Source: Mactromeris polynyma (Eukaryota; Mollusca; Bivalvia; Venerida; Mactridae). Taken from it: DNA of 64,000 nt. Below, piece by piece: positions 33,958 to 47,345 of this stretch (its first letter is position 1; the number at the start of each line of letters is the position of its first letter). Where the stretch lies: the NCBI GenBank assembly GCA_032209605.1, contig JASFXZ010000026.1, forward strand, positions 4,030,001 through 4,094,000, read 5' to 3'. The position numbers were made by a program, and so were the translations under genes. The notes below the pieces were generated by a model, which worked only from the letters and a program-made list of their open reading frames with translations, was not told the origin of the DNA and made no database searches.

Positions 33958-34170
33958 ACTGAGCAACTTTACTAACACAACACGTTCGTTATTTGATGAT
34001 TTAGATGACATATTTCTTGTCCCACAGGTAAATAAATGTATTACTTCACTGTCGAATAAACAAAACATGGATATGCTATTGTGAGACAAGTACTTATTTA
34101 AGCAGCATATTATTGAGACATGATAAATTAAGGTAATTTCCAGAAGTTGCGTTATCAACTTTGCTCAGTA
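33958..34170. mobile_element. Approximately 213-bp inverted-repeat transposon (MITE) in the array unit
   Basis: The ends TACTGAGCAACTTTACTAAC and GTTATCAACTTTGCTCAGTA are imperfect inverses: 20 of 25 positions match, the outer 10 perfectly. If TA is the target duplication, the termini start CTGAGCAA. One copy sits at the same place in every full unit of the array. Confidence 0.8.
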
Positions 34171-34513
34171 CAGGTGTAGATGTTGCGGCCATAAATGTTG
34201 AGGGGACCTAGCTTCCACAAAATTAAAGATCTGAACGAAGCCGTTATTTCTGTTTAATCCATCTGATGCCTCCACTCTAAGGGACCAAGAATACTGGTAA
34301 TGACAAATTTTCAGACTAACTATCATAATTTATGTGTACATCTAACAATAACTTCACAATTGGAATTAATAAGACCAGAAAGAGGGATGATTAAGTTGTT
34401 ACAGGAAAAGCCACATACATACGGCAATGGCTCCCCACACATACCCCAGGAAAGATGTATGGGAATAGCCTACATTTACAATGAAACTGTTGGTGAAATA
34501 CAAATAAGTAGGG

Positions 34514-34580
34514 GGCAAGGAATGGCAAGGGTTGGGAGCAAGGAATGGCAAGGGTTTGGAGCAAGGAATGGCAAGGGTTG
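34514..34580 (+). repeat. Minisatellite of about 24 bp inside each unit
   Basis: GCAAGGAATGGCAAGGGTT is repeated three times here. L units carry a second, related block (GCAAGGAATGGCAGGAGTTG) with two or three copies, which explains the 24-bp length steps between L units. Confidence 0.9.
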
Positions 34581-34724
34581 GATACTAGTATTGAGGATAT
34601 TCAAAGTTGGAACCTGTCCATTTAAGATGAAAGTACAGGATTTCAAAGGTAACGAAACTGCTGCAGCCCCAACAAACAAGAAAATCGTTTAGAATAAGGA
34701 CAACTTATCTCAGTTTCATCCCGA

Positions 34725-34790
34725 CATTTTCGCCATCATCTTCTCCATCATGTGAAACATTTTCGCCATCATCTTCTCCATCATGTGAAA
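34725..34790 (+). repeat. Two 33-bp tandem copies inside each unit
   Basis: CATTTTCGCCATCATCTTCT begins each copy, at 34725 and 34758. Only one copy is present in the unit covering 57994-58029, which accounts for that unit's 1909-bp length. Confidence 0.92.
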
Positions 34791-35192
34791 CGAGACTGAG
34801 AAAAGACAAAATGTACACATTAACATAATACTAATAAGCACCCATGAGAAAAGGCATTTGGAAGTTCAGATAATTAGAATACAAAAGAAACCTAGCAAAT
34901 GCACTTTAAATCGGTCCAAGTTCTGAATTACTAACAAATATTCACTCCAAATTCAATTGCTTTGGAGACTGCAAGCATACACATGAAGACTTAACATCAG
35001 AACCACCATTTGCAAGGATACGAAGTCTCGATGATGCAGTTGACTGAAGACGATCACTTTGGTGACAGCACACACTTCCAATCCATCAATCCAGTTATGT
35101 TGACTGTAGAACGAACACACAATACAGAGTAACAGAAACATTGGCAAGGAACACACTTAAACCTCATCTGCAATATCCCACCTGCAGAACCA

Positions 35193-36339
35193 TACTGAGC
35201 AACTTTACTAACACAACACGTTCATTATTGACGGCGGCCTTCAGGCCGTCGTCTATTTGAATAATTTTTAATCTAGGTACATGGAGTTGCATAATCGAAA
35301 TGGGAGAAGCCATTGGTATTATGCTTTTTTAAATTGTTCTTACAAAACGTGATTCTAATTATACAGATAAAAAAAGTGTACTAATTGATAATAAAAAAAT
35401 GTCAAAATATTTAAAATGTATTTTTACCGTTAATAAAAAGCTTTAAAAAATGTTTTACGTATGCTTATAAGAATTTACAACAGCTAGTCACGAAAACGGT
35501 TAGGCATCGTGTATTACATAGCTTCGTTTCACAACTACGCTCAATTCATCATCAAAGTTCAGGAAATGGTTCCTAATGCTGTGCACGCAAATTGAAATTG
35601 TACTTATAAAAAAGCAAATTGTTAAACAAAAAATGTTAATCCATATTAATAAGTTCATGAATGCAGTTTATAATGTACAAATATAAATACAGTGACCAAA
35701 CTATGCAATATACATTGCCTTAACTTGACCCATATAAGTTATGTACTGATGGTAATATGTAAACAAAATTCAGCCAATGAAAATTGTCGTTGAAAACGTC
35801 ATAGCATTTGTTGTTCAAATAACGCATTGGCAGTAAAACGGATTCAGTACATTCGAGATCAAATGCTGATGGTTGAACTGAACTTTTAATTACGTTGTTT
35901 TGACATTTTTAGTGGATATTTTTCCCTTTTGATATCCCAATAGTTCTTTTAGATCTGTAAAACTAGAAGTTATAATCATGTATATTTTTAGATCCGTTTC
36001 GTTCTATCTACGTTTCGTGTATGGATGATTCTTACCAGAATTATGGCTTGGTGATGATCATACTTTCTTATTTATTGATAAACAAAATAATAAATCTTCA
36101 ATATCATGCTTCCTAAAACTTGTGCCGCCGTTTTGATGCTTTGCATCAAAATTAGTCTTGTTTGATGATTTAGATGACATATTTCTTGTCCCACAGGTAA
36201 ATAAATGTATTACTTCACTGTCGAATAAACAAAACATGGATATGCTATTGTGAGACAAGTACTTATTTAAGCAGCATATTATTCAGACATGATAAATTAA
36301 GGTAATTTCCAGAAGTTGCGTTATCAACTTTGCTCAGTA
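35193..36339. mobile_element. Long (1147 bp) version of the array transposon
   Basis: It has the same termini as the 213-bp form, but with 933 more bases inside. The minus strand near 36058-36180 reads MSSKSSNKTNFDAKHQNGG and on to a lysine followed by a GTATGA donor-like site, which could be the start of a lost transposase. The extra DNA carries hairpins at both ends: GACGGCGGCC-TTCA-inverse (35230-35253) and TTTTGATGC-TTT-GCATCAAAA (36131-36151). It is either the less-deleted ancestor of the 213-bp form or a later nested insertion. No complete transposase is present. Confidence 0.65.
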
Positions 36340-37126
36340 CAGGTGTAGATGTTGCGGCCATAAATGTTGAGGGGACCTAGCTTCCACAAAATGAAAGATC
36401 TGAACGAAGCCGTTATTTCTGTTTTATCCATCTGATGCCTCCACTCTAAGGGACCAAGAATACTGGTAATGACAAATTTTCAGACTAACTATCATAATTT
36501 TATGTGTACATCTAGCAATAACTCCACAATTGGAATTAATAAGACCAGAAAGAGGAATTATTAAGTTGTTACAGGAAAAGCCACATACATATACGGCAAT
36601 GGCTCCCCACACATACCCCAGGAAAGATGTATGGGAATAGGGGAGCAATTACTGTGTGATTCAATTTCCATTGCATACTGCAAACCCCTACCCAACAAGT
36701 TAAAAGCACCGATATATACAACTGAGTATATATATCAGGAATAGTAACTCGTTAGGTGTGCCCAGAGGCTTACACATGCCAAGAAGTTTCAAAAACACCA
36801 ACAGATGACCATCTACAACCATTATGCACATTGCATAGTAGGGAAATTTAAATAAGTGGGGAGCCAATCATTATATGCACATTGCGTAGTAATGAAATCT
36901 AAATAAGTGGGGAGCAAGGAATGGCAAGAGTTGGGAGCAAGGAATGGCAGGAGTTGGGAGCAAGGAATGGCAGGAGTTGGGAGCAAGGGCTGTTAACATA
37001 CCGCTGCAGATATAATAAGTTAAACTATTCAAAATGTATGACTAAAAATTGATCATAATTAGAGGAAAAAAACTGCCTGTTGCATGCTCCTACACTGTGT
37101 TGGTAAACTGCTCTGTTGAACAATGT

Positions 37127-37144
37127 CCTGGTCATATGACCAGG
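37127..37144. repeat. Perfect 18-bp palindrome specific to L units
   Basis: CCTGGTCATATGACCAGG lies in the L-specific segment and recurs in each L unit, for example near 40282 and 43464. Confidence 0.9.
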
Positions 37145-37210
37145 CTCTGACCAGCTCACTAGTAGGGGCATGTATCAATCCCGACTAAGCACAACCCAAA
37201 TCATATAGCA

Positions 37211-37271
37211 ATGGTACCCTGAATCAAACCCAACTTCCTCCGTCGGGTGGATCAGACCGTTACCAGTGGCA
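37211..37271 (-). repeat. tRNA-like (SINE-type) sequence in L units
   Basis: The minus strand reads GCCACTGGTAACGGTCTGAT (A-box-like) and then GGGTTTGATTCAGGG (B-box-like) about 35 bases later. It recurs in every L unit and is absent from S. Confidence 0.35.
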
Positions 37272-37829
37272 ATATTAGTCAAAACTTATTACAACACAGC
37301 GATATGATTACAGCATAAAAATACTTTTCAAGACTGAAGAAACTAGCTTACATTTACAATGAAACTGTTGGTGAAATACAAATAAGTAGGGGGCAAGGAA
37401 TGGCAAGGGTTGGGAGCAAGGAATGGCAAGGGTTTGGAGCAAGGAATGGCAAGGGTTGATACTAGTCTTGATGATATTCAAAGTTGGAACCTGTCCATTT
37501 AAGATGAAAGTACAGGATTTCAAAGGTAACGAAACTGCTGCAGCCCCAACAAACAAGAAAATCGTTTAGAATAAGGACAACTTATCTCAGTTTCATCCCG
37601 ACATTTTCGCCATCATCTTCTCCATCATGTGAAACATTTTCGCCATCATCTTCTCCATCATGTGAAACGAGACTGAGAAAAGACAAAATGAACACATTAA
37701 CATAATACTAATAAGCACCCATGAGAAAAGGCATTTGGAAGTTCAGATAATTAGAATACAAAAGAAACCTAGCAAATGCACTTTAAATCGGTCCAAGTTC
37801 TGAATTACTAACAAATATTCACTCCAAAT

Positions 37830-39065
37830 TCAATTGCTTTGGAGACTGCAAGCATACACATGAAGACTTAACATCAGAACCACCATTTGCAAGGATACGA
37901 AGTCTCGATGATGCAGTTGACTGAAGACGATCACTTTGGTGACAGCACACACTTCCAATCCATCAATCCAGTTATGTTGACTGTAGAACGAACACACAAT
38001 ACAGAGTAACAGAAACATTGGCAAGGAACACACTTAAACCTCATCTGCAATATCCCACGTGCAGAACCATACTGAGCAACTTTACTAACACAACACGGTC
38101 ATTATTTGATGATTTAGATGACATATTTCTTGTCCCACAGGTAAATAAATGTATTACTTCACTGTCGAATAAACAAAACATGGATATGCTATTGTGAGAC
38201 AAGTACTTATTTAAGCAGCATATTATTCAGACATGATAAATTAAGGTAATTTCCAGAAGTTGCGTTATCAACTTTGCTCAGTACAGGTGTAGATGTTGCG
38301 GCCATAAATGTTGAGGGGACCTAGCTTCCACAAAATTAAAGATCTGAACGAAGCCGTTATTTCTGTTTAATCCATCTGATGCCTCCACTCTAAGGGACCA
38401 AGAATACTGGTAATGACAAATTTTCAGACTAACTATCATAATTTATGTGTACATCTAACAATAACTTCACAATTGGAATTAATAAGACCAGAAAGAGGGA
38501 TGATTAAGTTGTTACAGGAAAAGCCACATACATACGGCAATGGCTCCCCACACATACCCCAGGAAAGATGTATGGGAATAGCCTACATTTACAATGAAAC
38601 TATTGGTGAAATACAAATAAGTAGGGGGCAAGGAATGGCAAGGGTTGGGAGCAAGGAATGGCAAGGGTTTGGAGCAAGGAATGGCAAGGGTTGGATACTA
38701 GTATTGAGGATATTCAAAGTTGGAACCTGTCCATTTAAGATGAAAGTACAGGATTTCAAAGGTAACGAAACTGCTGCAGCCCCAACAAACAAGAAAATCG
38801 TTTAGAATAAGGACAACTTATCTCAGTTTCATCCCGACATTTTCGCCATCATCTTCTCCATCATGTGAAACATTTTCGCCATCATCTTCTCCATCATGTG
38901 AAACGAGACTGAGAAAAGACAAAATGAACACATTAACATAATACTAATAAGCACCCATGAGAAAAGGCATTTGGAAGTTCAGATAATTAGAATACAAAAG
39001 AAACCTAGCAAATGCACTTTAAATCGGTCCAAGTTCTGAATTACTAACAAATATTCACTCCAAAT
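37830..39065 (+). repeat. Array unit S2
   Basis: 1236 bp; first half of a 3156-bp S+L dimer. Confidence 0.95.
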
Positions 39066-40985
39066 TCAATTGCTTTGGAGACTGCAAGCATACACATGAA
39101 GACTTAACATCAGAACCACCATTTGCAAGGATACGAAGTCTCGATGATGCAGTTGACTGAAGACGATCACTTTGGTGACAGCACACACTTCCAATCCATC
39201 AATCCAGTTATGTTGACTGTAGAACGAACACACAATACAGAGTAACAGAAACATTGGCAAGGAACACACTTAAACCTCATCTGCAATATCCCACGTGCAG
39301 AACCATACTGAGCAACTTTACTAACACAACACGGTCATTATTTGATGATTTAGATGACATATTTCTTGTCCCACAGGTAAATAAATGTATTACTTCACTG
39401 TCGAATAAACAAAACATGGATATGCTATTGTGAGACAAGTACTTATTTAAGCAGCATATTATTCAGACATGATAAATTAAGGTAATTTCCAGAAGTTGCG
39501 TTATCAACTTTGCTCAGTACAGGTGTAGATGTTGCGGCCATAAATGTTGAGGGGACCTAGCTTCCACAAAATTAAAGATCTGAACGAAGCCGTTATTTCT
39601 GTTTAATCCATCTGATGCCTCCACTCTAAGGGACCAAGAATACTGGTAATGACAAATTTTCAGACTAACTATCATAATTTTATGTGTACATCTAGCAATA
39701 ACTTCACAATTGGAATTAATAAGACCAGAAAGAGGAATTATTAAGTTGTTACAGGAAAAGCCACATACATACGGCAATGGCTCCCCACACATACCCCAGG
39801 AAAGATGTATGGGAATAGGGGAGCAATTACTGTGTGATTCAACTTCCATTGCATACTGCAAACCCCTACCCAACAAGTTAAAAGCACCGATATATACAAC
39901 TGAGTATATATATCAGGAATAGTAACTCGTTAGGTGTGCCCAGAGGCTTACACATGCCAAGAAGTTTCAAAAACACCAACAGATGACCATCTACAACCAT
40001 TATGCACATTGCATAGTAGGGAAATTTAAATAAGTGGGGAGCCAATCATTATATGCACATTGCGTAGTAATGAAATCTAAATAAGTGGGGAGCAAGTAAT
40101 GGCAAGAGTTGGGAGCAAGGAATGGCAGGAGTTGGGAGCAAGGGCTGTTAACATACCGCTGCAGATATAATAAGTTAAACTATTCAAAATGTATGACTAA
40201 AAATTGATCATAATTAGAGGAAAAAAACTGCCCGTTGCATGCTCCTACACTGTGTTGGTAAACTGCTCTGTTGAACAATGTCCTGGTCATATGACCAGGC
40301 TCTGACCAGCTCACTAGTAGGGGCATGTATCAATCCCGACTAAGCACAACCCAAATCATATAGCAATGGTACCCTGAATCAAACCCAACTTCCTCCGTCG
40401 GGTGGATCAGACCGTTACCAGTGGCAATATTAGTCAAAACTTATTACAACACAGCGATATGATTACAGCATAAAAATACTTTTCAAGACTGAAGAAACTA
40501 GCTTACATTTACAATGAAACTGTTGGTGAAATACAAATAAGTAGGGGGCAAGGAATGGCAAGGGTTGGGAGCAAGGAATGGCAAGGGTTTGGAGCAAGGA
40601 ATGGCAAGGGTTGGATACTAGTCTTGATGATATTCAAAGTTGGAACCTGTCCATTTAAGATGAAAGTACAGGATTTCAAAGGTAACGAAACTGCTGCAGC
40701 CCCAACAAACAAGAAAATCGTTTAGAATAAGGACAACTTATCTCAGTTTCATCCCGACATTTTCGCCATCATCTTCTCCATCATGTGAAACATTTTCGCC
40801 ATCATCTTCTCCATCATGTGAAACGAGACTGAGAAAAGACAAAATGAACACATTAACATAATACTAATAAGCACCCATGAGAAAAGGCATTTGGAAGTTC
40901 AGATAATTAGAATACAAAAGAAACCTAGCAAATGCACTTTAAATCGGTCCAAGTTCTGAATTACTAACAAATATTCACTCCAAAT
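39066..40985 (+). repeat. Array unit L2
   Basis: 1920 bp, subtype with ACATACGGC and GATTCAACTTCC; two copies in the second minisatellite block. Confidence 0.95.
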
Positions 40986-42221
40986 TCAATTGCTTTGGAG
41001 ACTGCAAGCATACACATGAAGACTTAACATCAGAACCACCATTTGCAAGGATACGAAGTCTCGATGATGCAGTTGACTGAAGACGATCACTTTGGTGACA
41101 GCACACACTTCCAATCCATCAATCCAGTTATGTTGACTGTAGAACGAACACACAATACAGAGTAACAGAAACATTGGCAAGGAACACACTTAAACCTCAT
41201 CTGCAATATCCCACGTGCAGAACCATACTGAGCAACTTTACTAACACAACACGTTCGTTATTTGATGATTTAGATGACATATTTCTTGTCCCACAGGTAA
41301 ATAAATGTATTACTTCACTGTCGAATAAACAAAACATGGATATGCTATTGTGAGACAAGTACTTATTTAAGCAGCATATTATTCAGACATGATAAATTAA
41401 GGTAATTTCCAGAAGTTGCGTTATCAACTTTGCTCAGTACAGGTGTAGATGTTGCGGCCATAAATGTTGAGGGGACCTAGCTTCCACAAAATTAAAGATC
41501 TGAACGAAGCCGTTATTTCTGTTTAATCCATCTGATGCCTCCACTCTAAGGGACCAAGAATACTGGTAATGACAAATTTTCAGACTAACTATCATAATTT
41601 ATGTGTACATCTAACAATAACTTCACAATTGGAATTAATAAGACCAGAAAGAGGGGTGATTAAGTTGTTACAGGAAAATCCACATACATACGGCAATGGC
41701 TCCCCACACATACCCCAGGAAAGATGTATGGGAATAGCCTACATTTACAATGAAACTGTTGGTGAAATACAAATAAGTAGGGGGCAAGGAATGGCAAGGG
41801 TTGGGAGCAAGGAATGGCAAGGGTTTGGAGCAAGGAATGGCAAGGGTTGGATACTAGTATTGAGGATATTCAAAGTTGGAACCTGTCCATTTAAGATGAA
41901 AGTACAGGATTTCAAAGGTAACGAAACTGCTGCAGCCCCAACAAACAAGAAAATCGTTTAGAATAAGGACAACTTATCTCAGTTTCATCCCGACATTTTC
42001 GCCATCATCTTCTCCATCATGTGAAACATTTTCGCCATCATCTTCTCCATCATGTGAAACGAGACTGAGAAAAGACAAAATGAACACATTAACATAATAC
42101 TAATAAGCACCCATGAGAAAAGGCATTTGGAAGTTCAGATAATTAGAATACAAAAGAAACCTAGCAAATGCACTTTAAATCGGTCCAAGTTCTGAATTAC
42201 TAACAAATATTCACTCCAAAT
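40986..42221 (+). repeat. Array unit S3
   Basis: 1236 bp. It differs from other S units at GAGGGGTGATT and GAAAATCCAC. Confidence 0.95.
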
Positions 42222-44165
42222 TCAATTGCTTTGGAGACTGCAAGCATACACATGAAGACTTAACATCAGAACCACCATTTGCAAGGATACGAAGTCTCGA
42301 TGATGCAGTTGACTGAAGACGATCACTTTGGTGACAGCACACACTTCCAATCCATCAATCCAGTTATGTTGACTGTAGAACGAACACACAATACAGAGTA
42401 ACAGAAACATTGGCAAGGAACACACTTAAACCTCATCTGCAATATCCCACGTGCAGAACCATACTGAGCAACTTTACTAACACAACACGTTCATTATTTG
42501 ATGATTTAGATGACATATTTCTTGTCCCACAGGTAAATAAATGTATTACTTCACTGTCGAATAAACAAAACATGGATATGCTATTGTGAGACAAGTACTT
42601 ATTTAAGCAGCATATTATTCAGACATGATAAATTAAGGTAATTTCCAGAAGTTGCGTTATCAACTTTGCTCAGTACAGGTGTAGATGTTGCGGCCATAAA
42701 TGTTGAGGGGACCTAGCTTCCACAAAATGAAAGATCTGAACGAAGCCGTTATTTCTGTTTAATCCATCTGATGCCTCCACTCTAAGGGACCAAGAATACT
42801 GGTAATGACAAATTTTCAGACTAACTATCATAATTTTATGTGTACATCTAGCAATAACTCCACACTTGGAATTAATAAGACCAGAAAGAGGAATTATTAA
42901 GTTGTTACAGGAAAAGCCACATACATATACGGCAATGGCTCCCCACACATACCCCAGGAAAGATGTATGGGAATAGGGGAGCAATTACTGTGTGATTCAA
43001 TTTCCATTGCATACTGCAAACCCCTACCCAACAAGTTAAAAGCACCGATATATACAACTGAGTATATATATCAGGAATAGTAACTCGTTAGGTGTGCCCA
43101 GAGGCTTACACATGCCAAGAAGTTTCAAAAACACCAACAGATGACCATCTACAACCATTATGCACATTGCATAGTAGGGAAATTTAAATAAGTGGGGAGC
43201 CAATCATTATATGCACATTGCGTAGTAATGAAATCTAAATAAGTGGGGAGCAAGGAATGGCAAGAGTTGGGAGCAAGGAATGGCAGGAGTTGGGAACAAG
43301 GAATGGCAGGAGTTGGGAGCAAGGGCTGTTAACATACCGCTGCAGATATAATAAGTTAAACTATTCAAAATGTATGACTAAAAATTGATCATAATTAGAG
43401 GAAAAAAACTGCCTGTTGCATGCTCCTACACTGTGTTGGTAAACTGCTCTGTTGAACAATGTCCTGGTCATATGACCAGGCTCTGACCAGCTCACTAGTA
43501 GGGGCATGTATCAATCCCGACTAAGCACAACCCAAATCATATAGCAATGGTACCCTGAATCAAACCCAACTTCCTCCGTCGGGTGGATCAGACCGTTACC
43601 AGTGGCAATATTAGTCAAAACTTATTACAACACAGCGATATGATTACAGCATAAAAATACTTTTCAAGACTGAAGAAACTAGCTTACATTTACAATGAAA
43701 CTGTTGGTGAAATACAAATAAGTAGGGGGCAAGGAATGGCAAGGGTTGGGAGCAAGGAATGGCAAGGGTTTGGAGCAAGGAATGGCAAGGGTTGATACTA
43801 GTCTTGATGATATTCAAAGTTGGAACCTGTCCATTTAAGATGAAAGTACAGGATTTCAAAGGTAACGAAACTGCTGCAGCCCCAACAAACAAGAAAATCG
43901 TTTAGAATAAGGACAACTTATCTCAGTTTCATCCCGACATTTTCGCCATCATCTTCTCCATCATGTGAAACATTTTCGCCATCATCTTCTCCATCATGTG
44001 AAACGAGACTGAGAAAAGACAAAATGAACACATTAACATAATACTAATAAGCACCCATGAGAAAAGGCATTTGGAAGTTCAGATAATTAGAATACAAAAG
44101 AAACCTAGCAAATGCACTTTAAATCGGTCCAAGTTCTGAATTACTAACAAATATTCACTCCAAAT
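42222..44165 (+). repeat. Array unit L3
   Basis: 1944 bp, subtype with ACATATACGGC and GATTCAATTTCC; three copies in the second minisatellite block. Confidence 0.95.
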
Positions 44166-45401
44166 TCAATTGCTTTGGAGACTGCAAGCATACACATGAA
44201 GACTTAACATCAGAACCACCATTTGCAAGGATACGAAGTCTCGATGATGCAGTTGACTGAAGACGATCACTTTGGTGACAGCACACACTTCCAATCCATC
44301 AATCCAGTTATGTTGACTGTAGAACGAACACACAATACAGAGTAACAGAAACATTGGCAAGGAACACACTTAAACCTCATCTGCAATCTCCCACGTGCAG
44401 AACCATACTGAGCAACTTTACTAACACAACACGTTCGTTATTTGATGATTTAGATGACATATTTCTTGTCCCTCAGGTAAATAAATGTATTACTTCACTG
44501 TCGAATAAACAAAACATGGATATGCTATTGTGAGACAATTACTTATTTAAGCAGCATATTATTCAGACATGATAAATTAAGGTAATTTCCAGAAGTTGCG
44601 TTATCAACTTTGCTCAGTACAGGTGTAGATGTTGCGGCCATAAATGTTGAGGGGACCTAGCTTCCACAAAATTAAAGATCTGAACGAAGCCGTTATTTCT
44701 GTTTAATCCATCTGATGCCTCCACTCTAAGGGACCAAGAATACTGGTAATGACAAATTTTCAGACTAACTATCATAATTTATGTGTACATCTAACAATAA
44801 CTTCACAATTGGAATTAATAAGACCAGAAAGAGGGATGATTAAGTTGTTACAGGAAAAGCCACATACATACGGCAATGGCTCCCCACACATACCCCAGGA
44901 AAGATGTATGGGAATAGCCTACATTTACAATGAAACTGTTGGTGAAATACAAATAAGTAGGGGGCAAGGAATGGCAAGGGTTGGGAGCAAGGAATGGCAA
45001 GGGTTTGGAGCAAGGAATGGCAAGGGTTGGATACTAGTATTGAGGATATTCAAAGTTGGAACCTGTCCATTTAAGATGAAAGTACAGGATTTCAAAGGTA
45101 ACGAAACTGCTGCAGCCCCAACAAACAAGAAAATGGTTTAGAATAAGGACAACTTATCTCAGTTTCATCCCGACATTTTCGCCATCATCTTCTCCATCAT
45201 GTGAAACATTTTCGCCATCATCTTCTCCATCATGTGAAACGAGACTGAGAAAAGACAAAATGAACACATTAACATAATACTAATAAGCACCCATGAGAAA
45301 AGGCATTTGGAAGTTCAGATAATTAGAATACAAAAGAAACCTAGCAAATGCACTTTAAATCGGTCCAAGTTCTGAATTACTAACAAATATTCACTCCAAA
45401 T
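44166..45401 (+). repeat. Array unit S4
   Basis: 1236 bp; private changes include GACAATTACTT and AAAATGGTTTAG. Confidence 0.95.
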
Positions 45402-47345
45402 TCAATTGCTTTGGAGACTGCAAGCATACACATGAAGACTTAACATCAGAACCACCATTTGCAAGGATACGAAGTCTCGATGATGCAGTTGACTGAAGAC
45501 GATCACTTTGGTGACAGCACACACTTCCAATCCATCAATCCAGTTATGTTGACTGTAGAACGAACACACAATACAGAGTAACAGAAACATTGGCAAGGAA
45601 CACACTTAAACCTCATCTGCAATATCCCACGTGCAGAACCATACTGAGCAACTTTACTAACACAACACGTTCATTATTTGATGATTTAGATGACATATTT
45701 CTTGTCCCACAGGTAAATAAATGTATTACTTCACTGTCGAATAAACAAAACATGGATATGCTATTGTGAGACAAGTACTTATTTAAGCAGCATATTATTC
45801 AGACATGATAAATTAAGGTAATTTCCAGAAGTTGCGTTATCAACTTTGCTCAGTACAGGTGTAGATGTTGCGGCCATAAATGTTGAGGGGACCTAGCTTC
45901 CACAAAATGAAAGATCTGAACGAAGCCGTTATTTCTGTTTAATCCATCTGATGCCTCCACTCTAAGGGACCAAGAATACTGGTAATGACAAATTTTCAGA
46001 CTAACTATCATAATTTTATGTGTACATCTAGCAATAACTCCACAATTGGAATTAATAAGACCAGAAAGAGGAATTATTAAGTTGTTACAGGAAAAGCCAC
46101 ATACATATACGGCAATGGCTCCCCACACATACCCCAGGAAAGATGTATGGGAATAGGGGAGCAATTACTGTGTGATTCAATTTCCATTGCATACTGCAAA
46201 CCCCTACCCAACAAGTTAAAAGCACCGATATATACAACTGAGTATATATATCAGGAATAGTAACTCGTTAGGTGTGCCCAGAGGCTTACACATGCCAAGA
46301 AGTTTCAAAAACACCAACAGATGACCATCTACAACCATTATGCACATTGCATAGTAGGGAAATTTAAATAAGTGGGGAGCCAATCATTATATGCACATTG
46401 CGTAGTAATGAAATCTAAATAAGTGGGGAGCAAGGAATGGCAAGAGTTGGGAGCAAGGAATGGCAGGAGTTGGGAGCAAGGAATGGCAGGAGTTGGGAGC
46501 AAGGGCTGTTAACATACCGCTGCAGATATAATAAGTTAAACTATTCAAAATGTATGACTAAAAATTGATCATAATTAGAGGAAAAAAACTGCCCGTTGCA
46601 TGCTCCTACACTGTGTTGGTAAACTGCTCTGTTGAACAATGTCCTGGTCATATGACCAGGCTCTGACCAGCTCACTAGTAGGGGCATGTATCAATCCCGA
46701 CTAAGCACAACCCAAATCATATAGCAATGGTACCCTGAATCAAACCCAACTTCCTCCGTCGGGTGGATCAGACCGTTACCAGTGGCAATATTAGTCAAAA
46801 CTTATTACAACACAGCGATATGATTACAGCATAAAAATACTTTTCAAGACTGAAGAAACTAGCTTACATTTACAATGAAACTGTTGGTGAAATACAAATA
46901 AGTAGGGGGCAAGGAATGGCAAGGGTTGGGAGCAAGGAATGGCAAGGGTTTGGAGCAAGGAATGGCAAGGGTTGATACTAGTCTTGATGATATTCAAAGT
47001 TGGAACCTGTCCATTTAAGATGAAAGTACAGGATTTCAAAGGTAACGAAACTGCTGCAGCCCCAACAAACAAGAAAATCGTTTAGAATAAGGACAACTTA
47101 TCTCAGTTTCATCCCGACATTTTCGCCATCATCTTCTCCATCATGTGAAACATTTTCGCCATCATCTTCTCCATCATGTGAAACGAGACTGAGAAAAGAC
47201 AAAATGAACACATTAACATAATACTAATAAGCACCCATGAGAAAAGGCATTTGGAAGTTCAGATAATTAGAATACAAAAGAAACCTAGCAAATGCACTTT
47301 AAATCGGTCCAAGTTCTGAATTACTAACAAATATTCACTCCAAAT
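45402..47345 (+). repeat. Array unit L4
   Basis: 1944 bp, same subtype as L3, so S3-L3 and S4-L4 look like a duplicated 3180-bp dimer. Confidence 0.95.

Larger units (their letters stand above)
33720..34952 (+). repeat. Array unit S1
   Basis: This unit is 1233 bp, slightly off the standard S length, and joins the diverged edge. It has the S signature GGGAATAGCCTACATT at about 34462. Confidence 0.9.
34953..37829 (+). repeat. Array unit L1, enlarged to 2877 bp
   Basis: A 1944-bp L unit plus 933 extra bases (35228-36160) lying within its inverted-repeat transposon. It carries the L subtype with ACATATACGGC. Confidence 0.92.

Noticed and set aside
34300..34692. 130-codon plus-strand ORF repeated in all six S units
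   Set aside because: It spans the 24-bp minisatellite, has no recognisable domain, and its homologous stretch in L units is broken up. Near-identity reflects array homogenisation, not selection.
34953..35156. Minus-strand 67-codon ORF with a hydrophobic, signal-peptide-like start, in every unit
   Set aside because: No splice or promoter context and no homologue recognised. Conservation is explained by the repeat. It is useful only as a position marker.
36131..36160. Helitron 3' end (hairpin followed by a CTRR-like end)
   Set aside because: The hairpin is there, but no CTRR terminus or 5' TC end is at the junctions, and the flanking inverted repeats argue for a cut-and-paste element.
39514..39876. 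Minus-strand ORF of about 120 codons in many L units
   Set aside because: Its length changes between L subtypes with single indels, it shows no domain, and it overlaps non-coding repeat parts.
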